In this document: positions 10,381 through 21,450 of the stretch, in pieces | How positions within the stretch are numbered: the stretch's first letter is position 1 | Layout: every line of letters starts with the position of its first letter | Assembly: GCA_021292165.1 (NCBI GenBank) | Contig: CM037878.1 | Span: forward strand, 14,380,471 to 14,444,470 | Length of the DNA stretch: 64,000 nt | From: Shinisaurus crocodilurus | Lineage: Eukaryota; Chordata; Lepidosauria; Squamata; Shinisauridae | Direction of reading: 5' to 3' | Notes under the pieces: model-generated | The model's input: only the letters and a program-made list of their open reading frames with translations | The model's database searches: none | What the model was told of the DNA's origin: nothing | Made by a program: the position numbers and the translations under genes

Positions 10381-11134
10381 GAAGGGCATTATCAATGCCG
10401 CTAGCCTTAAATATTTTCACGTATGGCTAGGGTTGCCCATTTTTTAATTCAAAATGCCCTGGGCTCCCTAGGTAAGATTCAGCGGCTACAGCCCATCAGT
10501 GGAAATAGGATAGACATTTGAGGGCAGGGGATCGGGCTTGGAGGAATCCAACAGCACAGGGGAAGAGCTAGGATCAGGTTTCGATGGCTCAGAGCAGAAT
10601 GTTGTGGATTACTGGTGGATGCCTGGGAGAATCTCGTCATGTGTGGATCATGTGGGTGGGTTGTAGGCAGAACATGGGGGGGGGCTATGCCACGTGTGGA
10701 TGGATGATGGCAGAAATGCGTTTATTGGCTTTTGAGGCCTTAATATCAGTTACATGATAGAACTTTGTTTTCCTCCCCAGACCAGTAAAATACTGGCTGG
10801 GACAGAGATTGGCAACCTTAAACTTAAGTGATGCGTTTTTAAAATTCCGTAATTTCTCAGCATTTTCGTTTTAGTTACACATAAACAGCCACAAGGTTGC
10901 CAGTTTTGGAACTGGCCCTTGTGGCTCTAACTGTAAGAGCCGAGAGGAGATCATATTTATCTCCAGGCCAGGGAACTCTTCAATGGCAGATCTCTGCATA
11001 TCAAACTCTGTTCAGGGCACAAGAGCCGACCAGGCTGTTTTTTCCCCTCTATCCTGTTGGCAACTGTACATACAAAGGTGGAGGTTGTAGGCAGGAAAGC
11101 AGAGCCTCCCCTGTAAGCTGCTGTGTGAAGCAAC
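10381..11134. other. Unassigned non-coding stretch
   Basis: Nothing recognisable. G-rich patches near 10676 and several T-runs. The open frame at 10897-11145 has no known domain. Confidence 0.5.
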
Positions 11135-11303
11135 AGATTTCATAGATTTCATAGATCATAGAGTTGGAAGGAGCCTACAAGGCTATCGAGTCCAACCCCC
11201 TGCTCAATGCAGGAAACTAGAGGAGGGGGTCTCCCATCCAAGTAACCACCAGGCCTGACCCTGCTTAGCTTTCCACACTCAGACAAGCTGAGCCAGCGTA
11301 AGC
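11135..11303 (-). mobile_element. 5S rRNA-headed SINE with CR1 tail, copy 1
   Basis: Read on the minus strand: a head with the 5S rRNA internal promoter region (ggaaagctaagcagggtc, then aggcctggtggttacttgg and atgggagacc; plus strand 11229-11275), followed directly by a CR1 3' end (gagcagggggttggactcg) and terminal tatgaaatc-type repeats. A pol III head joined to the 3' end of a LINE is the classic SINE design, and the tail implies use of CR1 reverse transcriptase. The 5' half of 5S is replaced by other sequence (tggctcagcttgtctgagtg). Confidence 0.85.
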
Positions 11304-11742
11304 CACAGGCCTGTCTAATTTGCTTCCTGGACAGCTGGCTTCACGTGCAATTTTGATGCTTCTAACTACTACATATTTCAAATGTTGTCCGCTCCAGACT
11401 AACTTCATCCTGGGCAATTGTAGGGTGGTGCTTTGACATTTCATTTCAGATCTGAAAGAGGCCACCAATTTGACCAGCTCCACCTGACATCAGGTATACA
11501 TGATACACAGAAAAGGACAAAAGTACTAGACAAACATTCTGTCTTAATATGTTGTGCTTATCTTGCAGTGAATTCAGAGCACGAGTTGGCAATCCCTCGG
11601 CTTATTCAGTAGGTTCCAGATGTGCAGAAACCAGTTCTGTAATGGAGAGACAAGCATTCTCTCCTCCTCAGCTTAACCCGTGCTGCTGCTCTCAGCCAAT
11701 ACTGCTGAGCCCGGCACTCTCTGTTTTGCAACTGACGTGCTT
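11304..11742. other. Unassigned spacer between two 5S-SINEs
   Basis: About 440 bases separate two same-strand copies of the 5S/CR1 SINE. I recognise no gene or other repeat in the spacer. Confidence 0.5.
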
Positions 11743-11903
11743 ATAGATTCCATAGATCATAGAGTTGGAAGGAGCCTACAAGGCTATCGAGTCCAACCCC
11801 CTGCTCAATGCAGGAAACTAGAGGTGGGGTCTCCCATCCAAGTAATCACCAGGCCTGACCCTGCTTAGCTTTCCACACTCAGACAAGCTGAGCCAGGATA
11901 AGC
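11743..11903 (-). mobile_element. 5S rRNA-headed SINE with CR1 tail, copy 2
   Basis: The same layout and strand as the copy at 11135-11303, and closely similar to it through gagttggaaggagcctacaa, the 5S-derived block (plus strand 11829-11875) and gacaagctgagccag. The terminal repeat here is atagattccatagatcat. The two may be separate insertions or one local duplication. The sequence between them is not itself repeated, so separate insertion is more likely. Confidence 0.85.
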
Positions 11904-13389
11904 TGCACAAACGAGTGTTATCTTTTGCTGACTGCCGTTTGCTCAGCTTCTTCTTGCTTTCTTTCTGGGGTGGTTTGTCCACCCACATTATGTTGCTCCT
12001 CCTGAAACTTTGATGACTTCACATTCCTCGGTGATTTCCCAAGGCATGCTGCAGTCATGCAATACCATTCTGAGGATACTTTGAGTTGTGCAAACAGAGG
12101 GAAAGGATCTGTCCCTGAGCTAGGCATGGCATGGTCGTCAATGGGGACATTTCACATTAAAGGGTTGGCAGTAGGGTTGATAAGCAATGTGAAAAAAATG
12201 CAGTCCATGCTGGCTTTGTTTTCTTTTTTAATGTTGGGTAAATTGCCAAAGTTTGAGGTGTGTGTGTGTGTGTGTGTTTCAAGCTGGGATTTCATTAGTG
12301 AAAGTCAGCAACATCATTTCACGTAGTGCTTATCTAAAGTGGGCCAAAACTATCTATTTTAGCCCCAAAGTGACACTGTCTCAGCAACCAAACCATCCAC
12401 CCAAATAGAGGGGAAGTTTGGGGGTGGGGTTTAAAACAGCTAGGTAAGCACTGTGTTCCCCTGAGACATTTTGCCTATTTCTTCACCTGACACTTCCAAA
12501 ATACCTGAAATAGCCCTCTCAATTTCTCCACCCCCAAACAAGGCAGCAAAACAAAGAAGGCTTTCAGTTTAGCCGTAGGGCTTTTCTGCATGAGGGCTTG
12601 TCATTCCCTACTCACGGTTGTTTACGGGTTCTTTAGACGACGACGTGACCCTCCAGTTTCGCTTCTGTGTCTAACTAGCACTTTCGGCAAGTTTTTTTTA
12701 AGGCAGGGAAAATACGGCATTTAATTGTGAAAGTGAAAGGAAGCGGGATTTCCACTTGTGTATTTGTGCTATTCCGTGATATCACAGTGCTACCTTGAGG
12801 TTATGTAGCAGAAAAGCAGGAAAGGAAACGCTCCTCATGTAGTGCTTGGATCATCAATTCTGCAATGAAAACCAAAAGTAGATACAGTCGATTAACAGCC
12901 TTGTGTAGAAAAGCTCCTAGTGCACATGCCTAAACTGTGTATCCTGCACATGTGTACTAAGGAGCCAGATAGTTGCGCTTAGGCCAAACTTGACATTTCA
13001 CAAATGAGACATTGAGGAGCCCTTACAAGTCCTGTTGAGCAAAAGGAGGCATATCTGGGGTGAGCATTATGAGACATTAAGGTTTGTAATGTGAGCCAAA
13101 GAATTACAACGTTGGCAACACCTCTAATGATGAAGTCTGCAGTAACACAGAGAGTAAGCTGCCCTGAAGTCTTTTGTGGATCTGTAAGCGCCTCTTTTCA
13201 GATGCAAGAATTAAGTATATCTTCAACTTTTATTCTAGAAAGAAGCCACAGCTATCAACTGCTTGGGAAACCCTAGTTTAGAAGAATATATTGTCTTTAT
13301 CAGAGAACTTTCCAGGGAGAGCTGATAAAGGTGGTGGATACCCCAAAGTGCTCATGACCTTACACACTTTGTTATAGTTTGTTTCTATG
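11904..13389. other. Unassigned non-coding stretch with a (TG)n tract
   Basis: A (TG)10 microsatellite lies at 12259-12278. I see no gene, named repeat or structured site in the rest of this 1.5 kb. It is one of the longer repeat-free stretches. Confidence 0.5.
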
Positions 13390-13434
13390 TGGGGCTGCCC
13401 TTAAGGCTGCTCCGGAAGCTGGAGCTAGTGCAGA

Positions 13435-13763
13435 ATGGAGCAGCTCAGGCTGTTGTCAGGAGCTGCCCCTTTTCAGCATGCAGCTCCTTTGCTGAAGGAA
13501 TTGCACTGGCTACCTATTCACTACTGGGTCAGGTTTAAGGTTCTGGTGCTTGTGTACAAAGCTCAAAACTACTTGGGACCAGGTTACCTGAGAGAGTGCC
13601 TCCTCCTCCCATACCAACCTGCCCGTTCACTGAGGTCATCAGACTGGCATGCTCCTGGTGGTTCCTCATGGACCTTTGGCTCGATTGGAGTCCACCAGGA
13701 GAAGAGCCTTCAGTGTGGCGGCTCCATTTCTGTGGAACTCCCTGCCTCTGGAGGTCAGGTGGG
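13435..13763 (+). pseudogene. L2 reverse transcriptase C-terminal fragment
   Basis: The frame reads LLKELHWLPIHYWVRFKVLV followed by LVYKAQNYLGPGYLREC and LPYQPARSLRSSD, the conserved C-terminal block of L2/CR1-group reverse transcriptases (LxELHWLPIxxRxxFKxLxLVYKAxNxLGPxYL). The start codon is internal to the parent protein, and the frame breaks near the LTR-like insertion. No catalytic palm is present. Confidence 0.85.
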
Positions 13764-14124
13764 TGTCGTAAATCCGCCCAGTGTCAAGATAAGCCGTCAT
13801 CGTTATAACAGTCCAAGTGTCGGAGCCAGAATATATTAGTCCAAAAGAGAGCAAACGTAAATCAGTTAGGGGTCAGGCACAGGCGTAGTCAGGGTCGTTC
13901 CGAGGATCAAAGGTACAGAGGTCTGAGGTCAGGAATATCAGGAGCGTCTGGCGGTAGCTGTAACAAACAATTGCTTCCAGCATCTGAGTGTGTTTGGGAC
14001 CTGCCTTTTGAGCAGGTGCTGATTGGTAAGGCTGCCCAGCTGGGTCAGGCTGCAGTTAGCCTGACCCCACCCCAAACACACTCCGGCACGGGTGGTCTCT
14101 GTCTGACCTACTGGAGGCACAACA
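13764..14124. mobile_element. Solo LTR (361 bp) inside L2
   Basis: The insertion begins TGTCGTAAATC and ends GGCACAACA, the canonical TGT...ACA of LTRs, and is flanked by the 5-bp direct repeat gtggg (13759-13763 and 14125-14129). Removing it restores the L2 order aggtgggctccctcc. No internal retroviral sequence lies beside it, so it would be a recombined solo LTR. I could not recognise the retroelement group, and no clear TATA or AATAAA can be assigned. Confidence 0.6.
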
Positions 14125-14258
14125 GTGGGCTCCCTCCGACATTGTGCTGCTTTCAGCACCTGCTGAAGACCTCCTTGTTTTGGGAAGCCTTCTCTGCTCT
14201 CCAACCACCATTGTAATGGTTACTTTGTTTTCAGTGTATTGTTTTTGTTTTGTTATAA

Positions 14259-14289
<31 letters not shown>
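14259..14289. repeat. (AAT)n microsatellite
   Basis: About ten AAT units in the 3' tail of the L2 copy. They generate a spurious poly-Tyr or poly-Ile run in minus-strand frames. Confidence 0.95.
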
Positions 14290-14646
14290 TGATGACTGGC
14301 TATATGTCTCATGATGCCTGTCTTGCAGACTGAAATGAAAAATATATTTTTTTGCTTTCCTGCCTCTATTGTGGTGAATGATCTTAGCTCCATGTTTATG
14401 ATCCTGAACGTGTGAAACCTTTTCATGCCCTCCCCACATTGCCTGCTGCCTTCCTTGATGTCCATTCCTCCTCTTTTCTTTTCTTTTTTCTTTACACGGT
14501 GCTTGATTCCCTGGAATCTACAAACAGTTAAAAGTATTTTATGCGCCTCTGTGAAATTGCACACGTTTAAGGCCATTTAGGGCTTGAATTATGTTTTTAA
14601 AATGTTGTCCAATTTGTAAGCATAGTAAAAAAATAAATAAATAAAA

Positions 14647-15609
14647 ATCTGAAATAAGTTATCTCGGAAATAACTGCAGGAAAATTACAGCCCTGGCTTC
14701 CAGCTGAGGAGGCCACGACCTGAGTGGTTCCAGCTCCACAGCGTGGTTTGTGACTAATGCTAGCAGCCCACTATTCAGCTGCAGGGCCTTCCTGAGAGTT
14801 AGCGTCAGTCATCTGACTTGCTGTCACCTGGAGCAGTTTTAGAAGAGATGTTTCATTGGTTAACCTCCTGTTGTGGCTGTTTGTGGAGGTTTTTAATAGA
14901 GAGATGGAGTGAATGGGAGAGAAGAGAGAGGGAGGAAGAGAAGAGAAGAGAGAGAGGGAGAGGAGAGAAAAACAGTCAATACTTGCAGAGCTCAGTCATG
15001 GTGCTGACCCAGCACACGCGTTTGCCCGCACACCGACACACTCCTCAAACCAGTTTAAAATCAGAAACGGATGAGAAAAATGAAACTAGGGATTTTACAA
15101 CATGCAGCAAAAATCACGACGCCTCTGACTAATTGTTACCAACAGGAATTACGAGCATCATGTTTGCATCATCATGCAATTGCAATTCTTATTTTGTCCA
15201 TCCTCAAAACTCTGCCAGTGAGGCCATTAATATGCCCAATCAAACAGGCGGAGAGTTGAGTTTATATGGGTCAGTCCCCACAGCCCCGCTGAATTTGTAG
15301 CATCAAGTGACTGACTTCCACGTGTGAAGAAGCCACCACAAGTTCATCATCACTGCACAAAGAAGGTTCATAATTGGTTTAAGTTAATTTATTTCCACCT
15401 CTCTTCCGGCATGGAACTGAATGCAGCAGTTCAGACATTGCCTCCCATCAAGACACTGACTGGACTGGCCAGACCTGTTGTTAGGCCACAGTGGGATCAG
15501 AGGCAAATGCCATGATCTAGGGCAGGCTCTGGCCAAGTCTAACAGAGGCAACCATGAGTCCAAGGGGCCAGATGCAGGTAATGCGGTCCAAGACAGGCAA
15601 ATGCTCAGG
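14647..15609. other. Unassigned stretch with a purine-rich tract
   Basis: A GA-rich low-complexity tract lies at 14910-14970. No gene or named repeat is visible otherwise. Confidence 0.5.
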
Positions 15610-15617
15610 TTCTAGAA

Positions 15618-15733
15618 CAGTGTTCTCCAACCTTGGGTCCCCAGACGTTTTTGGCCTACAACTCCCAGCATGCCCCAGCCAGCTATGCTGTGTAGGCCAA
15701 AAACATCTGGGGACCCAAGGTTGGAGAACACTG
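15618..15733. mobile_element. CAGTG foldback MITE, 116 bp
   Basis: Inverted ends CAGTGTTCTCCAACCTTGGG and its complement, flanked by a perfect 8-bp target duplication ttctagaa (15610-15617 and 15734-15741). The left arm is of the long type (with ccccagccagct). The right arm lacks about 20 inner bases, so the foldback is asymmetric. The 8-bp duplication points to the hAT superfamily. No coding capacity. Confidence 0.93.
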
Positions 15734-16194
15734 TTCTAGAAGATGGTAGCAGATGCAAGTCAGGTAGGTCAAGATATGACTGCTACTGCTACTCTTAGGG
15801 ACAAGTTTCTCGTCGTACTTTGGATCCAAGCCTAGGACAGTTCATACGCAAGGGAAGATTAGCCCATTTCTTCACTGTACTTGCAGAGGCTTCCTACGAC
15901 CAGCATGAATGGCCACTATGAGAACATTGAGAAGTGAGGGCAGTCATCCACAGGAGATGAGTCACCTGAGTAGTCTTGCTTGCCTAAAGCATCCGCAGCA
16001 GCTGTTCCTGCAGCCTCCCGCTTTGAAGCATCCAGTGGAACAGATCCCATCCATTTCTCTAGGCAAATCGTTTGACTCCGTAAAGTTGAAACATTTCTCT
16101 TAATGCAATATGCTGTGCTTAAACGAGATGCATTGGTGTGCAAGCCGCAGTCTGCCTGCTATCCGCAGCTGTCAGTATCAGTGTGGCCATTTAA

Positions 16195-16478
16195 CCTAAA
16201 TTGACCTTCTTGCAACTTGAGCCTCTTGTCCTAACTTCAGCCTCTTTTTCTGATTATCAGTGACAAGGGAAAACAATCGTTCTCCATTTTCACTGTGACA
16301 GCCTCTTAAATATTTCATGACTCTCATTGTGTCACCTCTTCTTCTTCTTTCCTCTTGGCAAAGCAAACCCAGTTTCTCTGGTGTCTCCCTGGTGTGTCAT
16401 GTTTGCTGTCGAAACCTGTTATTATCTTGGTTAGTTTTCCCTGGAAAATGTCTTCTAGTTTTGTTGAAATTAGGGGAG
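16195..16478 (-). mobile_element. Old CR1-type LINE fragment
   Basis: Diverged antisense sequence matching the layout of CR1 coding ends: ttgcaacttgagcctcttgtc, tattt then gtgtcacctcttcttc, and ctccctggtg-like blocks that correspond to the region of LKLQ and [10 protein letters not shown] in younger copies. Heavily decayed. The stretches on either side (15742-16194 and 16479-17116) hold nothing else recognisable. Confidence 0.45.
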
Positions 16479-17124
16479 CTCTCAAACTTTTTCATAGTGG
16501 GAGTCCCTAAGCAGAAACTGCTTACTTGTTTTGGAGATAGATCTTGCCCGAGATGACAATTGGTACCTTCCGGCTTTTTGTGTGTGTGAAAAATTCATTG
16601 CTTTCCATTTGAATTGCAAGCCCAGTGGTGAATTAAGTGGCATACCAATATTATACACCACCTGCCAGCACATGAAGTTATGACCATTTCAGCATGAAAC
16701 TTAATTGGCTACATAATGTCATGTGATATTATTGATGGAAGCCAATAACAAGGCTCTCACTTCAGTTACGTTTGTAATGCAAATGTCAAGACCCAACAAA
16801 CAAGACCAGAATGCTCAGCTTGCTGTTACAAATGCCTCTCCTACATTTTCTCTTCTGAATGAAAAGTTGTTAAACACTCACAGATATATTGTGGGGAAAG
16901 GTTAATCTAAGTGATCTAAATCTCACTGGTGAACATGCCCATCATGCCAGTTCAGAAGTTGGTTCCTACCCATCGGCGGCTGCAGTGGCTGAACTTCTCT
17001 TTCTCACACACAGCCAGTCCATATTGTGAGAAGCGACATTTTAAAATGCCAACCTGTGTGTGTATGTGCGTAGCATTTCCACAGCTGCATAAACTGTGCA
17101 TGCAAACAAACGTACCATTTAGAC

Positions 17125-17230
17125 CAGTGTTCTCCAACCTTGGGTCCCCAGATGTTTTTGGCCTACAACTCCCAGCATGCTGGGAGTTGTAGGCCAAAAA
17201 CATCTGGGGACCCAAGGTTGGAGAACACTG
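17125..17230. mobile_element. CAGTG foldback MITE, perfect 106-bp palindrome
   Basis: Two 53-bp arms with no loop meet at cccagcatgctggg. A perfect 8-bp target duplication, atttagac, is at 17117-17124 and 17231-17238. The sequence is identical to the copies at 48361-48466 and 61394-61499. Each arm contains tacaactcccagcatgc, a ZNF143-like motif, facing its mirror image. Confidence 0.96.
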
Positions 17231-17238
17231 ATTTAGAC

Positions 17239-18538
17239 TGATACAAGCTGTAGCGGCATTTACTGCTACTCCCCTCTGCATAGATCTGTCAGACAAGGAA
17301 GACATTTAACCCTCTGCGGTGGCAACGACAAGTGGGGACTAACGTCTAATGAGATCCACTTAAGTCTTCTCCTTTACAACTTTGCCAAGGAGCCTGACCG
17401 CAGAGAACGGTGGAATTGAGCATTCACCAGGGCCCCAGGACCTGCAAACAGCTCTGGCTCACCACCACCCCAGCAGTGACACAATTCTCACTTTGCAGAA
17501 AGGATCCAAGAGGGTCAGAGACAGCAGGGGAGAATTCACTGTTCGTACACTTTCCCTCTTCAAGGCGATCCACTAAGTGTACCTTACTCAAGAACCCCAA
17601 ATCCTGGAACCAGCACTGCTCTGCCTGTGCCCATGCTGTCTGATGTCCTTCGCTTACAGCTGTGTGTATGGGTTTACAGCTGTATGTGTGTGTGTGGGGG
17701 ACGGGACGGGGACGAATGAACTGTGCAGGCCTTCTCAGTCACAGCTTTTTAGCCTGAACATAAAAAAGCACAGAGCCGACAGAAGGTTAGCTAGCCTAGA
17801 TGGCATCTTCCAAAAGCAAAACATGGAGGAAGGAGTTTTGAAATGTGATCTCGTCACAAACGAGAGATGCACAGCACAGAGTACATGAAGGAGCTGGTGT
17901 GAAGCAACAACTCGATGCATTTCTCTGCATTTCTGGTCTTAAGTTCACCCCCCCACCCACCCCCACTGAGAGGAAGAGACTTCCAAGCGCTCCAAAGCCT
18001 CCCACACTGCTCTTTTCCTCGGATTCTTTCCAGATCTGCGCTGAAATCCTTGCATCTTCTCCCAGCCAGGCCTTGATTGCTCTGTGCACGGCCCTCCTGC
18101 TTCTCTGTAAACTCCTAACAGATCTGACTCCAGGGTCTTCAAAGGGAATGGGCTGGATGGGCCCAGCTCTAGGTGGAGCATTTCCAGAAAGGCTGCAAAA
18201 CCTCAGTTTGCGGGCAGTGTCCTCCAGCAGGGATCAGAGACAGGGTTGGAAGCCTCCGACCATTGCCACAGGCACTGGTTCTGTGTGTGTGTGCCATTGA
18301 AGGAAGGTGTAGGCAAACGACAGAGCGAGCAGGCTTCAATTAGGATCTTGGCAGGGAATCAGAAAGTCACGTTCTGTTATGCTGCCAGGTCATCATCAAT
18401 GGAGCCATCAAGCAATGCCTGCGAGGCGCCAAATCTATCAACTTCGCCATATGGTTGCCATCTACCAAGAGCCATTTCCTGCCTCGGCAGAGCAGCCCCG
18501 GCTCTCTCACCCACCCCCCACCCCAACCTCCGGCATTG
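17239..18538. other. Unassigned stretch with a 29-bp block shared with a transposon
   Basis: No gene is recognisable. A 29-bp block at 17790-17818 is the exact reverse complement of 21750-21778, inside a nested hAT element; both can be read as ASLDGIFQK in one frame. A C-rich patch lies at 17947-17966 and short TG runs near 17685 and 18281. Confidence 0.5.
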
Positions 18539-18546
18539 CTCTATAG

Positions 18547-18682
18547 CAGTGTTCTCCAACCTTGGGTCCCCAGTACGTTTTTGGCCTACAACTCCCAGCA
18601 TGCCCCAGCCAGCTACGCTGGCTGGGGCATGCTGGGAGTTGTAGGCCAAAAACGTCTGGGGACCCAAGGTTGGAGAACACTG
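18547..18682. mobile_element. CAGTG foldback MITE, 136 bp
   Basis: The long form of the family: arms extend inward through ccccagccagc with a 3-base centre (tac). A perfect target duplication, ctctatag, is at 18539-18546 and 18683-18690. The left arm has a one-base insertion (ccagtacgttt) relative to the right arm. Confidence 0.95.
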
Positions 18683-18867
18683 CTCTATAGAATGTTCTCT
18701 GATGCTGTGGGGATTCTTTAAAAAAAAAGAAACAAAACTGGCATGGCAGGTAAACTGCACAGAGCAAATGACTTCTCCTTCCCCAAAGGTGTGGTGGTGA
18801 TGGATGGAGTGCACTGAAGAGCGCCACCCCCAGATCTCTCGGAACAAACGCGCTGAGAGCTGTAGAT

Positions 18868-19240
18868 CATAAAAACGTATGAACTATTAAGCACCCCCCT
18901 GCTAGATCAGGCCAGAAGTCCATCTAGTCCAGCATCCTGTTTCCAGCAGAGGTCAGCTAAGTGACTCTGGAAAGCTCACAGACAGGGTATATGAAGGCAA
19001 CGACCATCTACTAGTGTTGCTGCTGAGGATCCAGAATTTAGAGGTATATTACATCTGAACATGGAGGTTCCATTCAGCTGTCATGGCTAATTGCTGTTGA
19101 TATACGGTAGTTATCATCCATGAATTTGCCTACTGTTTGTTTTTAAACACATCTACAAGAGTGGCCATCACCACATCTCATGGTACTGTGCAAAGCTAAT
19201 TTTGCATTGTGTGAAGCAGTACTCTTTGTGATATCAGGAG
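18868..19240 (-). mobile_element. CR1-like LINE 3' region
   Basis: Same family as 32128-33165: agtccatctagtccagcatc, ctgaacatggaggttcc, ccatgaatttgcctac, then gtggccatcaccacatctca and ttgcattgtgtgaagcagta. On the minus strand the last blocks correspond to the C-terminal coding end of a reverse transcriptase (consensus like FFTQRIINLWNSLP). Confidence 0.65.
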
Positions 19241-20065
19241 GTCAAAAAATGAAGGATGAACAGGACTTTCTGTCCAAAAAGGCAAAGCTGAGTCATGCAG
19301 AGTAGTCCAAATTCTGAACCAAGAAAAGGCAAGTTCTAAATCACCAACAAATAATGGAAATTTGCAAATATTTCCATAATCCATTCTGCAAGTCATGAGC
19401 AGGAGTGAAGAGCAAGGCATGCCACTGCTGCTCTGTCTCCTGACAGCTAGAAATTCTGTTTCACCCCCACTCTGGCGTCTAAGATTTCCCCAAGCCTTCC
19501 CCACACTTCCAAGTGGGCATTCTTTCTGGCATGGTCATAGGACTAGGAACTTGCTGTTCTTTAAGAAGGGAAATATTGAATATTATCAAAATGTGGGGCT
19601 CTGTGCACGGTACCAATTTCTGCACTTGCGCAGTGTGATGGAGGAATTGTGGAATACGTACAATCATGAGAATGATACCTGGACCATGTCTCTATTTCTC
19701 CTATCTCAGATTTTGAAGATGCAGTATTTAGGTGTCTTCTGATTAATTCTCTACATGTATTTTTTAGCAAGCAAGGAAAGCTTATGCTAGGAATTGCGCC
19801 TGTGGCAGAGACAAAGCATGGAGGTGCCAGGCTTTCATCCTCAGACCTGCATCTTGCGACGTATTATAGAATCACAAAATAGCTGCATCCCAAAGGTCTT
19901 CTAATGCAGTAGGATGACCAGTGGGTACAAAGGAGAACAGGGTTCCTGTACCTTTAAGAGTCGTGTAGAAGAGAGAATTTCAGCAGGTATAGCTTTTCCC
20001 TCATGATCAACATTGTTTTTTAGCACTTTCTGTCTATAGGATGTCCTGGATGCTATTAAATATGT
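19241..20065. other. Unassigned non-coding stretch
   Basis: I see no gene or named repeat. The open frames at 19196-19742 have no recognisable domain. Confidence 0.5.
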
Positions 20066-21001
20066 ATGTCCACCAGGGATGTTGAAGAGTCCTTGGTCTC
20101 GAGTCACGAGTCGAGTCATGAGTCTTTGGACCCGAGTCTCGAGTCCAAGTCCGAGTCCTTGGTCCAAAATGGTGACTCACGAGTCACGAGTCACTCCCAA
20201 AGCAGACTCCACGAGTCCCTATTAAAATCAATGGGGTTTCCCCCCCCAAAAAAATAAGGCTACTTCAGATGTGTGGCTTAAATAAATTCTAGGCACAAGT
20301 GTGCCTTTTTATTTCAAAACTCTGCAACTGATTTTGGCAAGAACAGACCAGGCAGACAAACCCAAAATAACCAGGCAGGCAGAGGAGGCAGGGAACCTCA
20401 AAGCAGGCAGGCAGAGGCCTTTGTCTTGGACAAACTGTGGAACTGGGTTAAGAAGAGACCAGGCAGGCAGAGGAGGCAGGGAACCCCAAACAGGCAGGCA
20501 GGCAGTGCCCTTTGTCTTGGACAATTCAACTGTTGAACTGGTCAAGAAGAGACCAGGTAGACAGAGGAAGCTGAGAACCTTAAACAGGCAGGCAGAGGCA
20601 GCCAAACCCAAAATGTCTCCAAATGTACTATCTCCAAATGGCACCACTTTAATTTTAATAACAAATAGCTGTTGATATACATGTCCTCCACTAATTCGTT
20701 CAACATCCATTAACTCTTCATGCAAAAGCAAAGGAGAAAGATTTGCAACCCAAACGTGTTTTCTGGCCAAGATTTAAGTTCTGCATTCACACAACAAAAT
20801 AAACTGAAGCAAATGCCATGTTCCTGAGAGGATAGCAGTGGACTTTTCATCATACAGATCCGTATTTAGAACCCATGCTGTCCTAGGAAATCCCCAAACT
20901 TACTATCGCCATGCTAAGTACATGTGTGAATCTACTTTATATGAACAAGTTGATAGCATGCTCTGGGTTTGTACTAAAGTGGGATATACCAATATTTTTA
21001 A

Positions 21002-21003
<2 letters not shown>

Positions 21004-21034
<31 letters not shown>
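21004..21034. repeat. (GT)n microsatellite
   Basis: About 15 GT units inside the composite hAT element. They give a spurious Cys-Val or His-Thr run in the frames. Confidence 0.95.
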
Positions 21035-21038
<4 letters not shown>

Positions 21039-21233
21039 TATTCTGTATTAAAGTCTGAATGTTCTGAGGTACTGGAAGTGAAATTATCAATCATTTAGGT
21101 GCACAGGGCACATCTCTGGAGACACGATGCCCCTGAAAAATTCACTCTACCCTCCCTAGCACAAATTGGTTCTTTCTTCTCCATTAGCCCCCAAATGCCT
21201 CCAGCATGTGAGGCAGCCAAGCCATATTGATTA

Positions 21234-21440
21234 GGTTCAGGCAACACAATAACCCACACTCAAGGGGTGAGTGTGGGTTGTTGCTGAAACATGGGTTATC
21301 ATGTTGTCTGAACCCAGTCGAGATAACAAACCATGGCGAACAATGCACAGTTCACAACCCAACAACAAACCATGGGTTCTCTTCATGGATTGTTCATGGT
21401 TAACAAGCCATGACTTGTTACTGCAACTAGGTCCAGACAG
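21234..21440. mobile_element. Foldback MITE nested in the composite hAT
   Basis: Inverted related blocks: ggttcaggcaacacaataac at the left, and catgggttatcatgttgtc followed by tgaacc near 21310; a further related block, accatgggttctcttcatgg to ggtccagacag, ends near 21440. The repeated caaaccatgg and its complement make several hairpins. The family is not identified and the exact limits are uncertain. Confidence 0.45.
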
Positions 21441-21450
21441 CACCTGCAGG

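Larger units (their letters stand above)
13390..14646 (+). mobile_element. L2-type LINE 3' part, split by an LTR-like insertion
   Basis: The left part (13390-13763) encodes the C-terminal region of an L2-clade reverse transcriptase. The sequence resumes after the insertion at gtgggctccctccgaca and runs through aagacctccttgttttggga, the 3' UTR with an (AAT)n tract (14259-14289), aggcttgaattatg-like sequence and a terminal aaataaataaataaa (to 14646). The same family appears at 53560-55987 and, on the minus strand, at 39826-40228. Confidence 0.8.
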
